Positions 47,830 through 56,835 of a stretch of DNA of 64,000 nucleotides are shown here, piece by piece. The notes beneath the pieces are model-generated. The model saw only the letters and a list, made by a program, of their open reading frames with translations, ran no database searches and had not been told where the DNA came from. Both the position numbers and the translations under genes were made by a program. Origin of the DNA: Prochlorococcus marinus CUG1435 (GTDB lineage: Bacteria > Cyanobacteriota > Cyanobacteriia > PCC-6307 > Cyanobiaceae); NCBI GenBank assembly GCA_017644375.1, contig JAEPLP010000001.1, positions 1-64,000 on the forward strand, in the 5' to 3' direction. The first letter of the stretch is position 1; the number at the start of each line of letters is the position of its first letter.

Positions 47830-48000
47830 TTAATTTTTTGAGTCTTTCAATTTCATTTCTTTTTGTGTTTTCCTGATTCTTTCTTCAAAGACGGATCTTC
47901 TGTATGGAGTAACTTCTCCACTTTTAGTAGCCAAAAGTTGGGCTTCATAAAGCCTATTGGCTCTTTTGATTTTTTCTCTTATTTGTAAGAGGTTATTCAT
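47830..48000 (-). CDS. Small basic helical protein, 56 aa
   Basis: MNNLLQIREKIKRANRLYEA followed by QLLATKSGEVTPYRRSVFEE and a Lys-rich tail. It is too short for a recognised domain; charge and helicity would allow RNA or membrane-surface binding. Followed by a terminator. Confidence 0.6.
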   Translation of the reverse strand: MNNLLQIREKIKRANRLYEAQLLATKSGEVTPYRRSVFEERIRKTQKEMKLKDSKN

Positions 48001-48189
48001 GGTCTTTTGCAGTTAATGAGAATCCCGTTCCCTACTCCCATTTCATGCGTCCAGAGATATAAACTTGGATGAACGTTAGTGAATAATAACATCTTTAAAA
48101 AAATTCCGCGAGAGTAATTTTTACTAAATTTTTCTCAAAAAAATAAATATTGAGTAGAAAGTATAAATAAGGTTTTAATATTTCCTAAA

Positions 48190-48465
48190 TTAGGATAAGA
48201 AAATTGTTTGCGAACCATCATTATTATCCTGAATCACTATTTTTTTATTTGGGAAAATATTTGATAATATTCTTTTCAAATTTGAATTATCTGAAGGAAT
48301 TATATTACTCATATTTTTTGAATTAATTTTCCAATTTTCATCTACAAATAGCTCTTTATCATCCCCTTTTTCATTCTCCAGTGATGTCTTATTTAGAATC
48401 CTAAGTAACATTTCTGAATCATAATCTTTAAATTCTTCAGGGTCCTCTTTAAAATTTTTAATCAT
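48190..48465 (-). CDS. Acidic hypothetical protein, 91 aa
   Basis: MIKNFKEDPEEFKDYDSEML, LRILNKTSLENEKGDDKELF and a C-terminal beta hairpin (KKIVIQDNNDGSQTIFLS). Soluble, no Cys. Function unknown. Confidence 0.6.
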   Translation of the reverse strand: MIKNFKEDPEEFKDYDSEMLLRILNKTSLENEKGDDKELFVDENWKINSKNMSNIIPSDNSNLKRILSNIFPNKKIVIQDNNDGSQTIFLS

Positions 48466-48690
48466 TATTTAGAAATCTAATGTTTCTAAATCTTGCATAA
48501 GAAATTTGAAGAATACAAGGTATTAATTACCTAAAAATTTCTCTTAGAATAAAAAATTCGGATGAAATTAGAATAATTTTCTTTAGAAAATTTAATTCCA
48601 AAATAGCTAAAGAATGATATTTAAAAAAATTAATTAATCATTTACACCATTTATTTACTTGTTAGGTTGCAATCAAGGGATTCAGAAAAG

Positions 48691-48822
48691 ATGCCAAGAG
48701 TAATTAACAAAAAAATTAGACTTTTAAGATGGTTAAACTCAAGCATGATACTACCATTTATCATTATGGCTGCATCCTCATCAATTATTCTTTATGGTGT
48801 TTTATTTATCCTTATAAAATAG
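48691..48822 (+). CDS. 43-aa single-helix membrane protein
   Basis: A basic N-terminus (MPRVINKKIRLLRWLNSSMI) and one long helix ending SSSIILYGVLFILIK. Function unknown. Confidence 0.5.
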   Translation: MPRVINKKIRLLRWLNSSMILPFIIMAASSSIILYGVLFILIK

Positions 48823-48831
48823 TTTTTAAAT

Positions 48832-48966
48832 TTAAGCAGCTAAGTTTTCCTCAGATTTAGACATAATTATTGCAGCTTTTTTTAATAAACTAACTACTTC
48901 TTTTCTTCCAACTGCATTATCCGCTTGACGAATTATTTCATCATATTTTTTATTTATTTTTTTCAT
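48832..48966 (-). CDS. 44-aa helical protein
   Basis: MKKINKKYDEIIRQADNAVG and RKEVVSLLKKAAIIMSKSEE, ending NLAA. Two amphipathic helices. It converges with the 43-aa membrane gene. Function unknown. Confidence 0.55.
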   Translation of the reverse strand: MKKINKKYDEIIRQADNAVGRKEVVSLLKKAAIIMSKSEENLAA

Positions 48967-49146
48967 AAAAAGTTTTAATTTAATCTAAAATTACAACACC
49001 ATTTGATGGTGTCAATCGTAAATAATTCTCATATATTATTTCTTTGATTATTTTTTCACAATAAAAATTGCTCATTTATTATCCTTCAAGTTTCTTTATT
49101 GATGATGCCAAAAAATCATAAATATCAAAATTAATAATCCTTTGAA

Positions 49147-49362
49147 TTAAGCTATATTGAAGGATTTAAAAACATAAAATAAACCTCCGATTAGGATCAA
49201 TATTGCAGCTCCATAAAAAAGAAAAGGGATAATTGGATATTTATACAAAGTAGACCTTACTTTTTGTTGTATGGCTTTTTTATCAAGTTGAGGCAATTTT
49301 ATATCTTCAGTTTTTTTTCTAGGCGGAATACCTAAATTTTTTCTTCTCTTTGCCTCTCCCAT
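49147..49362 (-). CDS. DUF2839 family protein, 71 aa
   Basis: Started at MGEAKRRKNLGIPPRKKTED, which is the family signature; an upstream in-frame ATG would add nine unrelated residues. One C-terminal membrane helix (IIPFLFYGAAILILIGGLFY). A paralogue of the protein at 46741. It follows the 76-aa gene by 2 bases, so they share a transcript. Confidence 0.8.
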   Translation of the reverse strand: MGEAKRRKNLGIPPRKKTEDIKLPQLDKKAIQQKVRSTLYKYPIIPFLFYGAAILILIGGLFYVFKSFNIA

Positions 49363-49364
49363 AA

Positions 49365-49595
49365 TTAAAAATGAGGTATTCCCATACATTTTAAATAATT
49401 GTTATCAGCTAAATCTAAAATTTGATTCCATTCTTCATGAGATGTTTCCAAATTATTTTTAAAATCTTTTTCAAATTTAAGGATACATCTTTTTTCTATA
49501 TTTTCTGGAGAATTATAATTTCTTAAAAAAGAAACACTCAAATACGTTAATGATGAAAAAACTACAATTATTTTAGCAATCCTAAAATTATTCAT
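49365..49595 (-). CDS. Small membrane-anchored protein, 76 aa
   Basis: An N-terminal helix (IAKIIVVFSSLTYLSVSFLR) is followed by a polar part with two Cys (KRCILKFEKDFKNNLETSHE; NYLKCMGIPHF). Similar in plan to the protein at 45998. Function unknown. Confidence 0.6.
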   Translation of the reverse strand: MNNFRIAKIIVVFSSLTYLSVSFLRNYNSPENIEKRCILKFEKDFKNNLETSHEEWNQILDLADNNYLKCMGIPHF

Positions 49596-49677
49596 ATCTT
49601 AGATGATATTGCCTTATAAATAAATAAGGTACTTGTTGGTTTTATAATTAATTTAAACTATTAAAAACAATTATCAA

Positions 49678-49875
49678 ATGATTAATTCGGTGAATTTTAA
49701 CCATTTGCCTATTCAGGATTTGGTTGTTTCAGGGTTAATAATCTTTATAATGTTGACGATTATTGCCAATATTTATGACCCATTATTAGGAATAAGTTAT
49801 GCATTTGGGAATATACTTACTCTTACTTTTTTGAGCTGGTTATACAAAGAAACTTGGAGTGATCCAAGGAAATAA
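49678..49875 (+). CDS. Two-helix membrane protein, 65 aa
   Basis: MINSVNFNHLPIQDLVVSGL, helix IIFIMLTIIANIYD, then ISYAFGNILTLTFLSWLYKE. Function unknown. Confidence 0.6.
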   Translation: MINSVNFNHLPIQDLVVSGLIIFIMLTIIANIYDPLLGISYAFGNILTLTFLSWLYKETWSDPRK

Positions 49876-49904
49876 ATCTAATTAAGACAAAAGATAAATT
49901 AAAA

Positions 49905-50018
49905 CTACTTCTGTATTTTTAATTTTGAAGAATACTTTAAATTAACAATGTAAGTTGCAACGAGAGAAAGTATCAAAAAAAATAATAAGCTTTCCAAAGT
50001 GGATTGGGGCATAACCAT
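49905..50018 (-). CDS. 37-aa single-helix membrane protein
   Basis: MVMPQSTLESLLFFLILSLV followed by ATYIVNLKYSSKLKIQK. A second ATG two codons on is equally possible as start. Function unknown. Confidence 0.5.
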   Translation of the reverse strand: MVMPQSTLESLLFFLILSLVATYIVNLKYSSKLKIQK

Positions 50019-50147
50019 GAGTAGTACCAAAAATGATATATCTTTAGAGAAACGAATTCTGAAAAAAAATCAACCCTTTCATTATTTTTTATACTCAAAC
50101 TTATAAATTTAATTTCTCTTATAAAAACTTAGAGATTTAGGTTGATA

Positions 50148-50504
50148 TTAATTTGAAAAATATTTTTCTGCCCTCCTAAAGGCTTTTATTGCTCCTTTAT
50201 AATCAAGATTTTTTAATCTTTCCTTACTTTTTTGTTCCAACATTTTTACTATCTCATTTCTCTTTATTTCATCAATTTTCAGCTTATGATCGAATATAAG
50301 ATCAAATTTTGAAGAATATAAACTAGATAATTCTTCTCTATATTTTTCAATAATTTTTTCATCACAAGATTTGGATTTCAATATTTCATTAGCCTTCATT
50401 TTGTCATCTATTGCCCCTTTAAAATTTCCTAGTTTAAATTTCTTTTCACTTGATCTCGTTAGCTTGATAATATCTCCCAATATCAATTCATTAGAATCGT
50501 TCAT
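50148..50504 (-). CDS. Small TPR-like helical protein, 118 aa
   Basis: Two helix pairs with TPR-like spacing: LGNFKGAIDDKMKANEILKS near residue 23 and LKNLDYKGAIKAFRRAEKYF near the C-terminus. The DYKGAI pattern is shared with the TPR protein at 60391. A charged linker lies between them. It probably mediates protein contacts; no partner is evident. Confidence 0.6.
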   Translation of the reverse strand: MNDSNELILGDIIKLTRSSEKKFKLGNFKGAIDDKMKANEILKSKSCDEKIIEKYREELSSLYSSKFDLIFDHKLKIDEIKRNEIVKMLEQKSKERLKNLDYKGAIKAFRRAEKYFSN

Positions 50505-50580
50505 TTATTTATCTGACACTAGGTTAATGCTATCAGAATAAAGAAAAGACAACTTTTTTAATACTCAAATAATTAAACAA

Positions 50581-50880
50581 TTAACCAATAACAAGTCCTT
50601 TTTTAAGAAGTAAATCAAAAACCTCCACACTTTTTGTTTTCCCAAATTTGGGGGGCTTGTGTAAATCTAATATTTCAGCAAGGCACATAATCCAATAAGT
50701 ATCTTTTTTTAAATTTAGACCCTCGCAAATATGGGTTGGGGCCGATTTAAAACAGCCAAAATCTGTTGATATATTAATGTTCATGATTTGAGTTTCAAGT
50801 TCCAGACTTAAAAGTTCTATTTCTTGCTCAGAAAGGGATGTCCCAAAAGAATATGATTCAATTAAAAGTTGATAATTCAT
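50581..50880 (-). CDS. Picocyanobacterial family protein, 99 aa (paralogue of 56238-56528)
   Basis: Start taken at MNYQLLIESYSFGTSLSEQE by comparison with the paralogue; an upstream ATG at 50907 overlaps the preceding gene. Shared pattern: a helix with E-x-x-x-LE-x-E-L, AP-x-x-ICEGLNLK and a W-x-x-C-x-A-x-x-LD motif. Soluble, helical, Cys-containing. Follows the DUF3764 gene closely. Function unknown. Confidence 0.65.
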   Translation of the reverse strand: MNYQLLIESYSFGTSLSEQEIELLSLELETQIMNINISTDFGCFKSAPTHICEGLNLKKDTYWIMCLAEILDLHKPPKFGKTKSVEVFDLLLKKGLVIG

Positions 50881-50894
50881 AAAAGATTTATTTT

Positions 50895-51176
50895 TCAAGA
50901 AATCCATCGAGTTATTTTTGTACCCGCATATATATGCCCTGAAGCTTCAACAATAGGTTTTGTTTCAGGGTTCATAAAAATATCGTATAGAACATTTTTT
51001 GGTCCTTGAAAAATTACAGTCGCGCGTTGAGGATCATCTAATGATTTACCAATATAAAAAGTTTTAACTCCCATTTCTTTAAACATCGACTGCTGTTCCT
51101 CAGCATTCATATGAGATTCATATTGTTCAAAAGTATTACTTAGTTGAAAATCTAAAATAGTCGTTTCAATAGTCAT
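50895..51176 (-). CDS. DUF3764-type protein, 93 aa
   Basis: ATG at 51174-51176 gives MTIETTILDFQLSNTFEQYE. The plan (strand, long helix SHMNAEEQQSMFKEMGVK, strand TFYIGKSLDDPQRATVIFQG, helix, GHIYAGTKITRW) is that of the DUF3764 ferredoxin-like family, common in marine cyanobacteria. Function unknown. Confidence 0.75.
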   Translation of the reverse strand: MTIETTILDFQLSNTFEQYESHMNAEEQQSMFKEMGVKTFYIGKSLDDPQRATVIFQGPKNVLYDIFMNPETKPIVEASGHIYAGTKITRWIS

Positions 51177-51314
51177 AGCAATAATGAGATGTTTTTTAGA
51201 TTTTAAATCTTTTTGCAAAAAAATAATTGAATAAAGATTAGTTTTTATTAAGCAATGTATTAACTAATTTTTATTTATGGGTTATAAATCAACTATAAAA
51301 AACAGATTTTAATT

Positions 51315-52658
51315 TTGGACTCAAAAATTTCTCCAAGAGAACAATGGACTAGTAAGTTGGGATTCATTCTTGCAGCTGCTGGTAGCGCAGTAGGTCTTGG
51401 TAACCTCTGGGGTTTCGCCTACAGAGCCTCTCAAGGTGGAGGTGCTGCTTTTGTACTTTTATATATACTAATCGTTATGATTGTCTGCCTTCCGGTATTT
51501 GTTGCTGAGATGGCTTTAGGAAGAAACGCCACTGCAAGCACATTGCTCGCACCAGTAAAGTTAGCTGGGAAAAATTGGTATCCATTAGGAATTCTTTTCT
51601 TTATAGCTCCCTTGGGAATAGCATCATATTATTCAGTCATAATGGGGTGGACCGCAGATACCTTGTTCCATTCATTATTTTTTGGATTACCAAAAAATTT
51701 AAGTGAAGCAGAAGCTTTCTTTGGCTCAATTAGTAGTGGTAGCAGTGTTTTATTGGGGCACCTATTAAGTCTTGTTCTTACAGCCATAATAGTTTCATCA
51801 GGGATAAAAAAAGGAATCGAAAAGGTTACACGATTCTTTATGCCTATACTTTTTATCATTCTTCTATCGCTAGCAATATGGGCCACTTCACTTTCAGGCG
51901 CATGGGAAGGATACAAAACATTTTTGTTTAAGTTTGACTTTGATGAATTAAGGAACCCTCAAACAATAAGAAATGCTTTTACACAAGCTTTCTTTTCTTT
52001 AAGTTTAGGAATTGGAGTTATGGTGACTTATGCTTCCTATTTAAATAAGAAGAGTAATCTTCCAAAACTAAGTGTTGGAGTTGCTTCATTAGATACTTTG
52101 GTGGGTCTTATGGCAGGACTTATTACTTTTCCTATTGTTTTAACATTTGGTTTAAGTGATGCTATTTCTGAATCAACAGTTGGTGCATTATTTATATCAA
52201 TTCCTACGGGCCTTGGTTCATATGGAGCGGTTGGAAGAATTGTAGCTGTTGCATTTTTTGCACTAGCTTATATTGCAGCAATAACTTCCTCAGTTTCATT
52301 ATTGGAAGTTCCAGTTTCCTCTTTAATGGATAAATTTGGTTTTAAAAGAGAAAAATCTGTTTGGCTGATAACTCTTTTCCTATTTTTAGCAGGCATTCCT
52401 TCTGCATTGAACTTAAACATTCTTGGAACTATTGATTCGATTTTTGGAGGAGTATTACTTATCTTTGGTGGATTCTTGGTTACTTTCTTTATGGGATGGG
52501 TAGTACCTGGAAAGTTTAATGAAGAACTTAGTGATTCAAAAGTAGGCATCAAAACGACACGTTATTTAAAATTCATGACAAGGTGGGTTGCGCCCCCAAT
52601 TATTGGTTTTGGACTATTTATTAGTGTGTTTGATTTGCTCAAAGGCTGGGTAAGTTAA
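51315..52658 (+). CDS. NSS-family sodium-dependent symporter, 447 aa
   Basis: The frame starts with TTG at 51315, preceded by AT-rich DNA. The N-terminus REQWTSKLGFILAAAGSAVG, LGNLWGFAY is the signature of neurotransmitter:sodium symporters, with the unwound first helix that binds sodium and substrate. About 11 membrane helices follow, as in bacterial MhsT/Tyt1-type members, and helix 6 contains NAFTQAFFSLSLGIGVMVTY. It takes up an amino acid or related compound with sodium. The substrate cannot be predicted. Confidence 0.93.
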   Translation: MDSKISPREQWTSKLGFILAAAGSAVGLGNLWGFAYRASQGGGAAFVLLYILIVMIVCLPVFVAEMALGRNATASTLLAPVKLAGKNWYPLGILFFIAPLGIASYYSVIMGWTADTLFHSLFFGLPKNLSEAEAFFGSISSGSSVLLGHLLSLVLTAIIVSSGIKKGIEKVTRFFMPILFIILLSLAIWATSLSGAWEGYKTFLFKFDFDELRNPQTIRNAFTQAFFSLSLGIGVMVTYASYLNKKSNLPKLSVGVASLDTLVGLMAGLITFPIVLTFGLSDAISESTVGALFISIPTGLGSYGAVGRIVAVAFFALAYIAAITSSVSLLEVPVSSLMDKFGFKREKSVWLITLFLFLAGIPSALNLNILGTIDSIFGGVLLIFGGFLVTFFMGWVVPGKFNEELSDSKVGIKTTRYLKFMTRWVAPPIIGFGLFISVFDLLKGWVS

Positions 52659-53058
52659 AAATATATTAAAAATAATAATGTATAAAATTGAATTAATTTA
52701 CTGCGATATAGTGCAAAAATAGGGGGTAGGCACAAAGCTTTAAGCTATTAAATTTCTTATATGTTTTTTGAGAATTTTGAGCGAAATAAAAAAATTTAAT
52801 CAAAAAAACAAGTATTACCAATGACTTCTATTAAAGGCTAAATATTATGAAAATTTCCTTTTGAAATTTTTAAGAGGCAAAAAGTTTTTTCAAGACAATA
52901 AATATACTGCAGAACTTTTTTTTAATGAAGTATTAAATTTTAACTTCTATTTAATCTCAAACGTGTCGGCAAAAACCATCCTTAATAGAATCTATATAAA
53001 ATAAATTTAGATGTTTAATTTTAAGAAATTTGAACGCCTACAAGAATAGATAACAAAT
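52659..53058. other. Gene-free interval of 400 bp
   Basis: AT-rich sequence between the symporter and SelO genes. I see no hairpin terminator, repeat or open frame of note; it must hold the selO promoter. Confidence 0.55.
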
Positions 53059-54765
53059 TTGATGTCTACAAAATCTGATTCACTAAAGGGAAAGCTTACA
53101 GAAAATTTTTCTGAATTTTCTCAACTATCTGACTATTCTTTTATAAATTCTCTTAAAGCAGATCCTCAATCAACAAAAGATGGAAATGATCATAAGCCGC
53201 GTTCAGTATATTCAGGTCATTACGTACCAGTTGTTCCAACCGTTATTCCAGAACCAGAATATATTTCCCATAGCAACAAACTTTTTAAAGAACTAAATCT
53301 AAGCTCAGCTCTTACTAAAGACGAGAATTTTTGTCGTTTTTTCTCAGGTGATATTTCTGTTGCTAATTATCCAATGAGTCCTGTTGGTTGGGCAACAGGT
53401 TATGCATTATCAATTTACGGAACTGAATATAACCAACAATGTCCCTTTGGCACTGGCAATGGTTATGGCGATGGCAGAGCAATTTCTGTTTTTGAAGGTT
53501 TATTCAATGGGAAAAGAATGGAAATGCAACTTAAAGGAGGAGGTCCCACTCCCTATTGTCGAGGAGCAGATGGTAGAGCTGTCTTAAGATCTAGCGTTCG
53601 AGAATTTCTCGCACAGGAATTAATGGATGCCTTGGGAATCCCTACCTCAAGATCTTTAACACTTTATGTCTCACGTTCAGAAATAGTTAGAAGACCGTGG
53701 TATTCCGAAGGGTCCAGATATTTTGAACCTGATATCATGATTGATAATCATGCGGCAATTACTACGAGAGTCGCTCCATCTTTTTTACGTGTAGGCCAGA
53801 TTGAACTTTTTGCAAGACGAGTTCGTAAAAATGCGCATGATGAGGCCCTCAATGAACTAAAGATGATAGTTCAACATCTAATTGATAGAAATTATAAAGA
53901 TGAAATTGAATATGAGATTTCAATTGAAAGTAAAGTAATAAAACTGGCTTCTTTATACAGATCAAGACTTATATCACTTATAGCCAACTGGATGAGAGTT
54001 GGTTATTGCCAGGGTAATTTCAATAGTGATAATTGTGCTGCTGGAGGTTATACCTTGGATTATGGCCCTTTTGGATTCTGTGAATTATTTGATCCAAGAT
54101 TTCAACCATGGACAGGTGGAGGTGAACATTTCTCATTTTTTAACCAGCCTTCTGCAGCGGCAATCAACTTTAAAACATTCTGTTCCTCTCTTAGTCCGTT
54201 ACTTTCACAAAGCAAACAAGATCAAGAAAAGTTAGATCAAATCGAAAAAGACTTTTCTGAATTAATGAATAAGGAATTGATGAAAATGTGGGCAAACAAG
54301 CTTGGTTTAGAACATTACAACGAAACTCTAATAAATGAATTTTTTAATCTCATGGTCATTTCAAAAGCAGACTATACAATTTTGTTCCGTAAACTCTCTG
54401 AAATACCTGATAACTTAAATTCTTTAAAAGAGAGTTTCTATTTACCAATTAATGATGAGCTCAATAATAGGTGGGAAGTATGGCTTGAAAACTGGCAATC
54501 AGTCTTGAAGAAAGAGGGAAATATTAAAGAAAAATCGACATCAATGAAATCCCTTAATCCAGTCTATACTTGGCGCGAATGGATGGTCGTTCCCGCATAT
54601 GAAGAAGCTGAAAAGGGGAATTACAAAAAGATAAAAGAGTTACAGGATGTCTTTAGTAATCCATATATAGAACAACCCTCAGAAATAGATCAAAAATATA
54701 ATCAACTAAAACCAAGCCAGTATTTTAACTATGGAGGAGTATCTCACTACAGCTGTTCTTCATAA
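53059..54765 (+). CDS. selO: Protein adenylyltransferase SelO (UPF0061)
   Basis: 568 residues. Pseudokinase-type SelO motifs are all visible: GDISVANYPMSPVGWATGYA, YGDGRAISVFE, LKGGGPTPYCRGADGRAVLR, SSVREFLAQELMDALGIPTS and N322-x-D324-N325 with TLDYGPFGF around D334, which correspond to the metal-binding and catalytic residues. SelO transfers AMP to Ser, Thr or Tyr of proteins involved in redox balance. This bacterial form has the C-terminal end HYSCSS with Cys near the end, the place where animal SelO has selenocysteine. Confidence 0.93.
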   Translation: MMSTKSDSLKGKLTENFSEFSQLSDYSFINSLKADPQSTKDGNDHKPRSVYSGHYVPVVPTVIPEPEYISHSNKLFKELNLSSALTKDENFCRFFSGDISVANYPMSPVGWATGYALSIYGTEYNQQCPFGTGNGYGDGRAISVFEGLFNGKRMEMQLKGGGPTPYCRGADGRAVLRSSVREFLAQELMDALGIPTSRSLTLYVSRSEIVRRPWYSEGSRYFEPDIMIDNHAAITTRVAPSFLRVGQIELFARRVRKNAHDEALNELKMIVQHLIDRNYKDEIEYEISIESKVIKLASLYRSRLISLIANWMRVGYCQGNFNSDNCAAGGYTLDYGPFGFCELFDPRFQPWTGGGEHFSFFNQPSAAAINFKTFCSSLSPLLSQSKQDQEKLDQIEKDFSELMNKELMKMWANKLGLEHYNETLINEFFNLMVISKADYTILFRKLSEIPDNLNSLKESFYLPINDELNNRWEVWLENWQSVLKKEGNIKEKSTSMKSLNPVYTWREWMVVPAYEEAEKGNYKKIKELQDVFSNPYIEQPSEIDQKYNQLKPSQYFNYGGVSHYSCSS

Positions 54766-54807
54766 AAGTTTAATCCTCATACTGATAGAACAACTTTGAG
54801 AAAAATC

Positions 54808-55248
54808 TTATTTATTTATGGCCGTAGGCATTCCAACTACTGATACAACTCCCACGTGAAGTATGGCCGGCTTCTTCCCAACACTTTTCACATAGTGGGG
54901 CCCCCCATTATTACTCTCTATAAATGCATCACCTGCTTTAAAGAAATTAATTTCTTCACCCCTCACATGCTTTAATCTTCCTCTGGTGACATGAATCAAC
55001 ATTGGGGAAGGATGAGTATGAATTGGAGTTTTCAAGCCAACTGGAATTTTTACTTTTAAGAGTCTTAATTCAGGCTTACCCTCGAGATAATTAAAATTTT
55101 TACCACTTAGTCCTTTTGAACTTTGAATAATAGGTATAACTTCAATCTTTTCTTCTGCAAGAGAAGGTTTTGGTAAAGCTAAAGTCCCAATTAAAAGGAA
55201 GCAAACTGGAATAAATTTCTTTAATCTCATTAGATATTTGAGTTTCAC
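54808..55248 (-). CDS. Secreted cupin-domain protein, 146 aa
   Basis: A signal peptide (IPVCFLLIGTLALPKPSLAE) is followed by a small single cupin: IHTHPSPMLIHVTRGRLKHV supplies the two His and GDAFIESNNGGPHYV the Glu and last His of the metal site. It is probably a metal-binding periplasmic protein. It converges with selO, 42 bases between stops. Substrate unknown. Confidence 0.82.
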   Translation of the reverse strand: MKLKYLMRLKKFIPVCFLLIGTLALPKPSLAEEKIEVIPIIQSSKGLSGKNFNYLEGKPELRLLKVKIPVGLKTPIHTHPSPMLIHVTRGRLKHVRGEEINFFKAGDAFIESNNGGPHYVKSVGKKPAILHVGVVSVVGMPTAINK

Positions 55249-55283
55249 TAATAATAGGTAGTTTGCAAAAATAATAAACTAAT

Positions 55284-55445
55284 TTATTTTTTATATAATT
55301 TTTCTAATTGCTTAATTTCCTCTCTTAAATCCTTACCTCTATTATTTAATTTATTATTCTTAATAACTATTGGGATAATCCACCAGGCTTGAAGACCTAA
55401 AAAGATAAATACTAGGATCAATAATTCAAAAGTACCAGGCTGCAT
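55284..55445 (-). CDS. 53-aa single-helix membrane protein
   Basis: MQPGTFELLILVFIFLGLQA, WWIIPIVIKNNKLNNRGKDL and a charged coiled-coil tail (EEIKQLEKLYKK). The plan resembles short membrane-anchored coiled-coil proteins of picocyanobacteria. Function unknown. Confidence 0.55.
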   Translation of the reverse strand: MQPGTFELLILVFIFLGLQAWWIIPIVIKNNKLNNRGKDLREEIKQLEKLYKK

Positions 55446-55518
55446 TTGATAAATAACCCTTCTTTGTTAATAACATTATTCTAAAAGTTATTAAACATTC
55501 ATGAGATATTAAATATTT

Positions 55519-55701
55519 CTAGGCTGCCTCTAATTCAATGTTAAGTTCAATTCCCTTTGAAATGATTGCTTCTTTAAATTCAATAAGTTTGGAAATTATT
55601 CTCTGCTTCTCAGGTTCAGTTTTATGGATATCATCTACAACTTCCTGCATTGCAAGTGTTACTTTTTGTAGTTTGATTTCTAGATCTTCCCTGTAATTCA
55701 T
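55519..55701 (-). CDS. Small coiled-coil protein, 60 aa
   Basis: MNYREDLEIKLQKVTLAMQE, VVDDIHKTEPEKQRIISKLI and a C-terminal ELNIELEAA. Two charged helices. Function unknown. Confidence 0.6.
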   Translation of the reverse strand: MNYREDLEIKLQKVTLAMQEVVDDIHKTEPEKQRIISKLIEFKEAIISKGIELNIELEAA

Positions 55702-55850
55702 AAACTTAAAGAAATTATCTTATTTATTAAAAAACAAAATAATTATTAGTAAATAAGTACTTAACCTTAAAAGGATTGACAGCAAAACAATGAGGATATA
55801 ATTTATAGTACAAATGTATTAACAATCAGCCAGCCGATTAAAGGTAAAGT

Positions 55851-56120
55851 ATGGATCCTAAGTACTCATTTGGTTGTAGCACTAGCAAGCCCAAAGGATG
55901 CCTACTAAATCCCGAAGGCAGCAGAATTATCTTTTTCGAAGAATGCAAAAATTCTCTTGAACCTAATTCGAAAATTCATACTCATCTTTTCTTTACAAAT
56001 CACCTTGGCGAACCTGGAGGGTACAAATCCTCTGAAAAACTCAACATAGACTCAGCCTGGGAAAAGTGGCACGAACTGCACCAAAAAGGATGGACAGAAG
56101 TATCTCATAATTACGGATAA
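55851..56120 (+). CDS. DUF1651 family protein, 89 aa
   Basis: After MDPKYSFGCSTSKPKGCLLN the family core follows: PEGSRIIFFEECKN, a middle HTHLFFTNHLGEPGGYKSSE, and the end AWEKWHELHQKGWTEVSH. A weak T-rich stop signal lies at about 56170. Function unknown. Confidence 0.75.
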   Translation: MDPKYSFGCSTSKPKGCLLNPEGSRIIFFEECKNSLEPNSKIHTHLFFTNHLGEPGGYKSSEKLNIDSAWEKWHELHQKGWTEVSHNYG

Positions 56121-56237
56121 GTGATCCGGCCAAGAAAAAGCCTTTATAGATGAAAGGTGCAAACTAGCTCCTTTTTTTTTATCTTGCTATACAAATAATA
56201 AAAGATGATTTAACTTCTTCTGCTTCAATGAAATATT

Positions 56238-56528
56238 GTGGAATTAACTGAGCTAATTAGGGATTACGTTGCTACAGAATTATTATCAAATATTGAACTT
56301 GACTTTCTTGAAGGAGAATTATGGGAAACTACTCAACATATCGCAGAAATAAATACAGTAATCAAAGCCCCTAAAAACATATGCAAGAAATTAGGACTAG
56401 ATGAGAAATCTTGTTGGCATTTATGCTGTGCAGCAGTTCTTGACTCCTCAAGACCATTAAAAAATGGACAAAATAGAGTTGATGATTTTAAAAAACTAAT
56501 TAATCTAAATAAAATCAGCTACATATAA
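56238..56528 (+). CDS. Picocyanobacterial family protein, 96 aa (paralogue of 50581-50880)
   Basis: The frame starts with GTG at 56238, since the ATG at 56228 is out of frame. MELTELIRDYVATELLSNIE, then a LEGELWETTQHIAEINTVIK helix, APKNICKKLGL and SCWHLCCAAVLDSSRP. The paralogue has the same AP-x-x-IC and W-x-x-C-x-A motifs. Function unknown. Confidence 0.65.
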   Translation: MELTELIRDYVATELLSNIELDFLEGELWETTQHIAEINTVIKAPKNICKKLGLDEKSCWHLCCAAVLDSSRPLKNGQNRVDDFKKLINLNKISYI

Positions 56529-56538
56529 AAAAGACTCA

Positions 56539-56835
56539 ATGATACGTTTACTTATTGCATCAATTCTTTTTTTTGTACCCCTAGGAGGTTTTGCTGATGA
56601 AAAGCAAAGAGAAATTGAGAATGAAGCTATAAATCTTGTCATTAAAAAATATGGAAAAGGCCTAGAAAATAGATTAAAAGGAACGGGAGTAACCCCCAGT
56701 TATCGAAGTTGGTATGAAAATGATTGTTTTGTAAGTATTGCAGCAGGTACATACCAAGAAGATACTTGGTCGGCAATAAAGTGGTTTAGCGTTAATGTCT
56801 GTTCTGAATCAGCTGAAATAATGGAAAGTGAATGA
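56539..56835 (+). CDS. Small secreted protein, 98 aa
   Basis: A signal peptide MIRLLIASILFFVPLGGFAD (site after FAD or GFA) is followed by a helix EIENEAINLVIKKYGKGLEN and a beta part with two Cys (ENDCFVSIAAGTYQ; SVNVCSESA). It begins 10 bases after the preceding stop and overlaps the next ATG by four bases (ATGA). Periplasmic, function unknown. Confidence 0.65.
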   Translation: MIRLLIASILFFVPLGGFADEKQREIENEAINLVIKKYGKGLENRLKGTGVTPSYRSWYENDCFVSIAAGTYQEDTWSAIKWFSVNVCSESAEIMESE

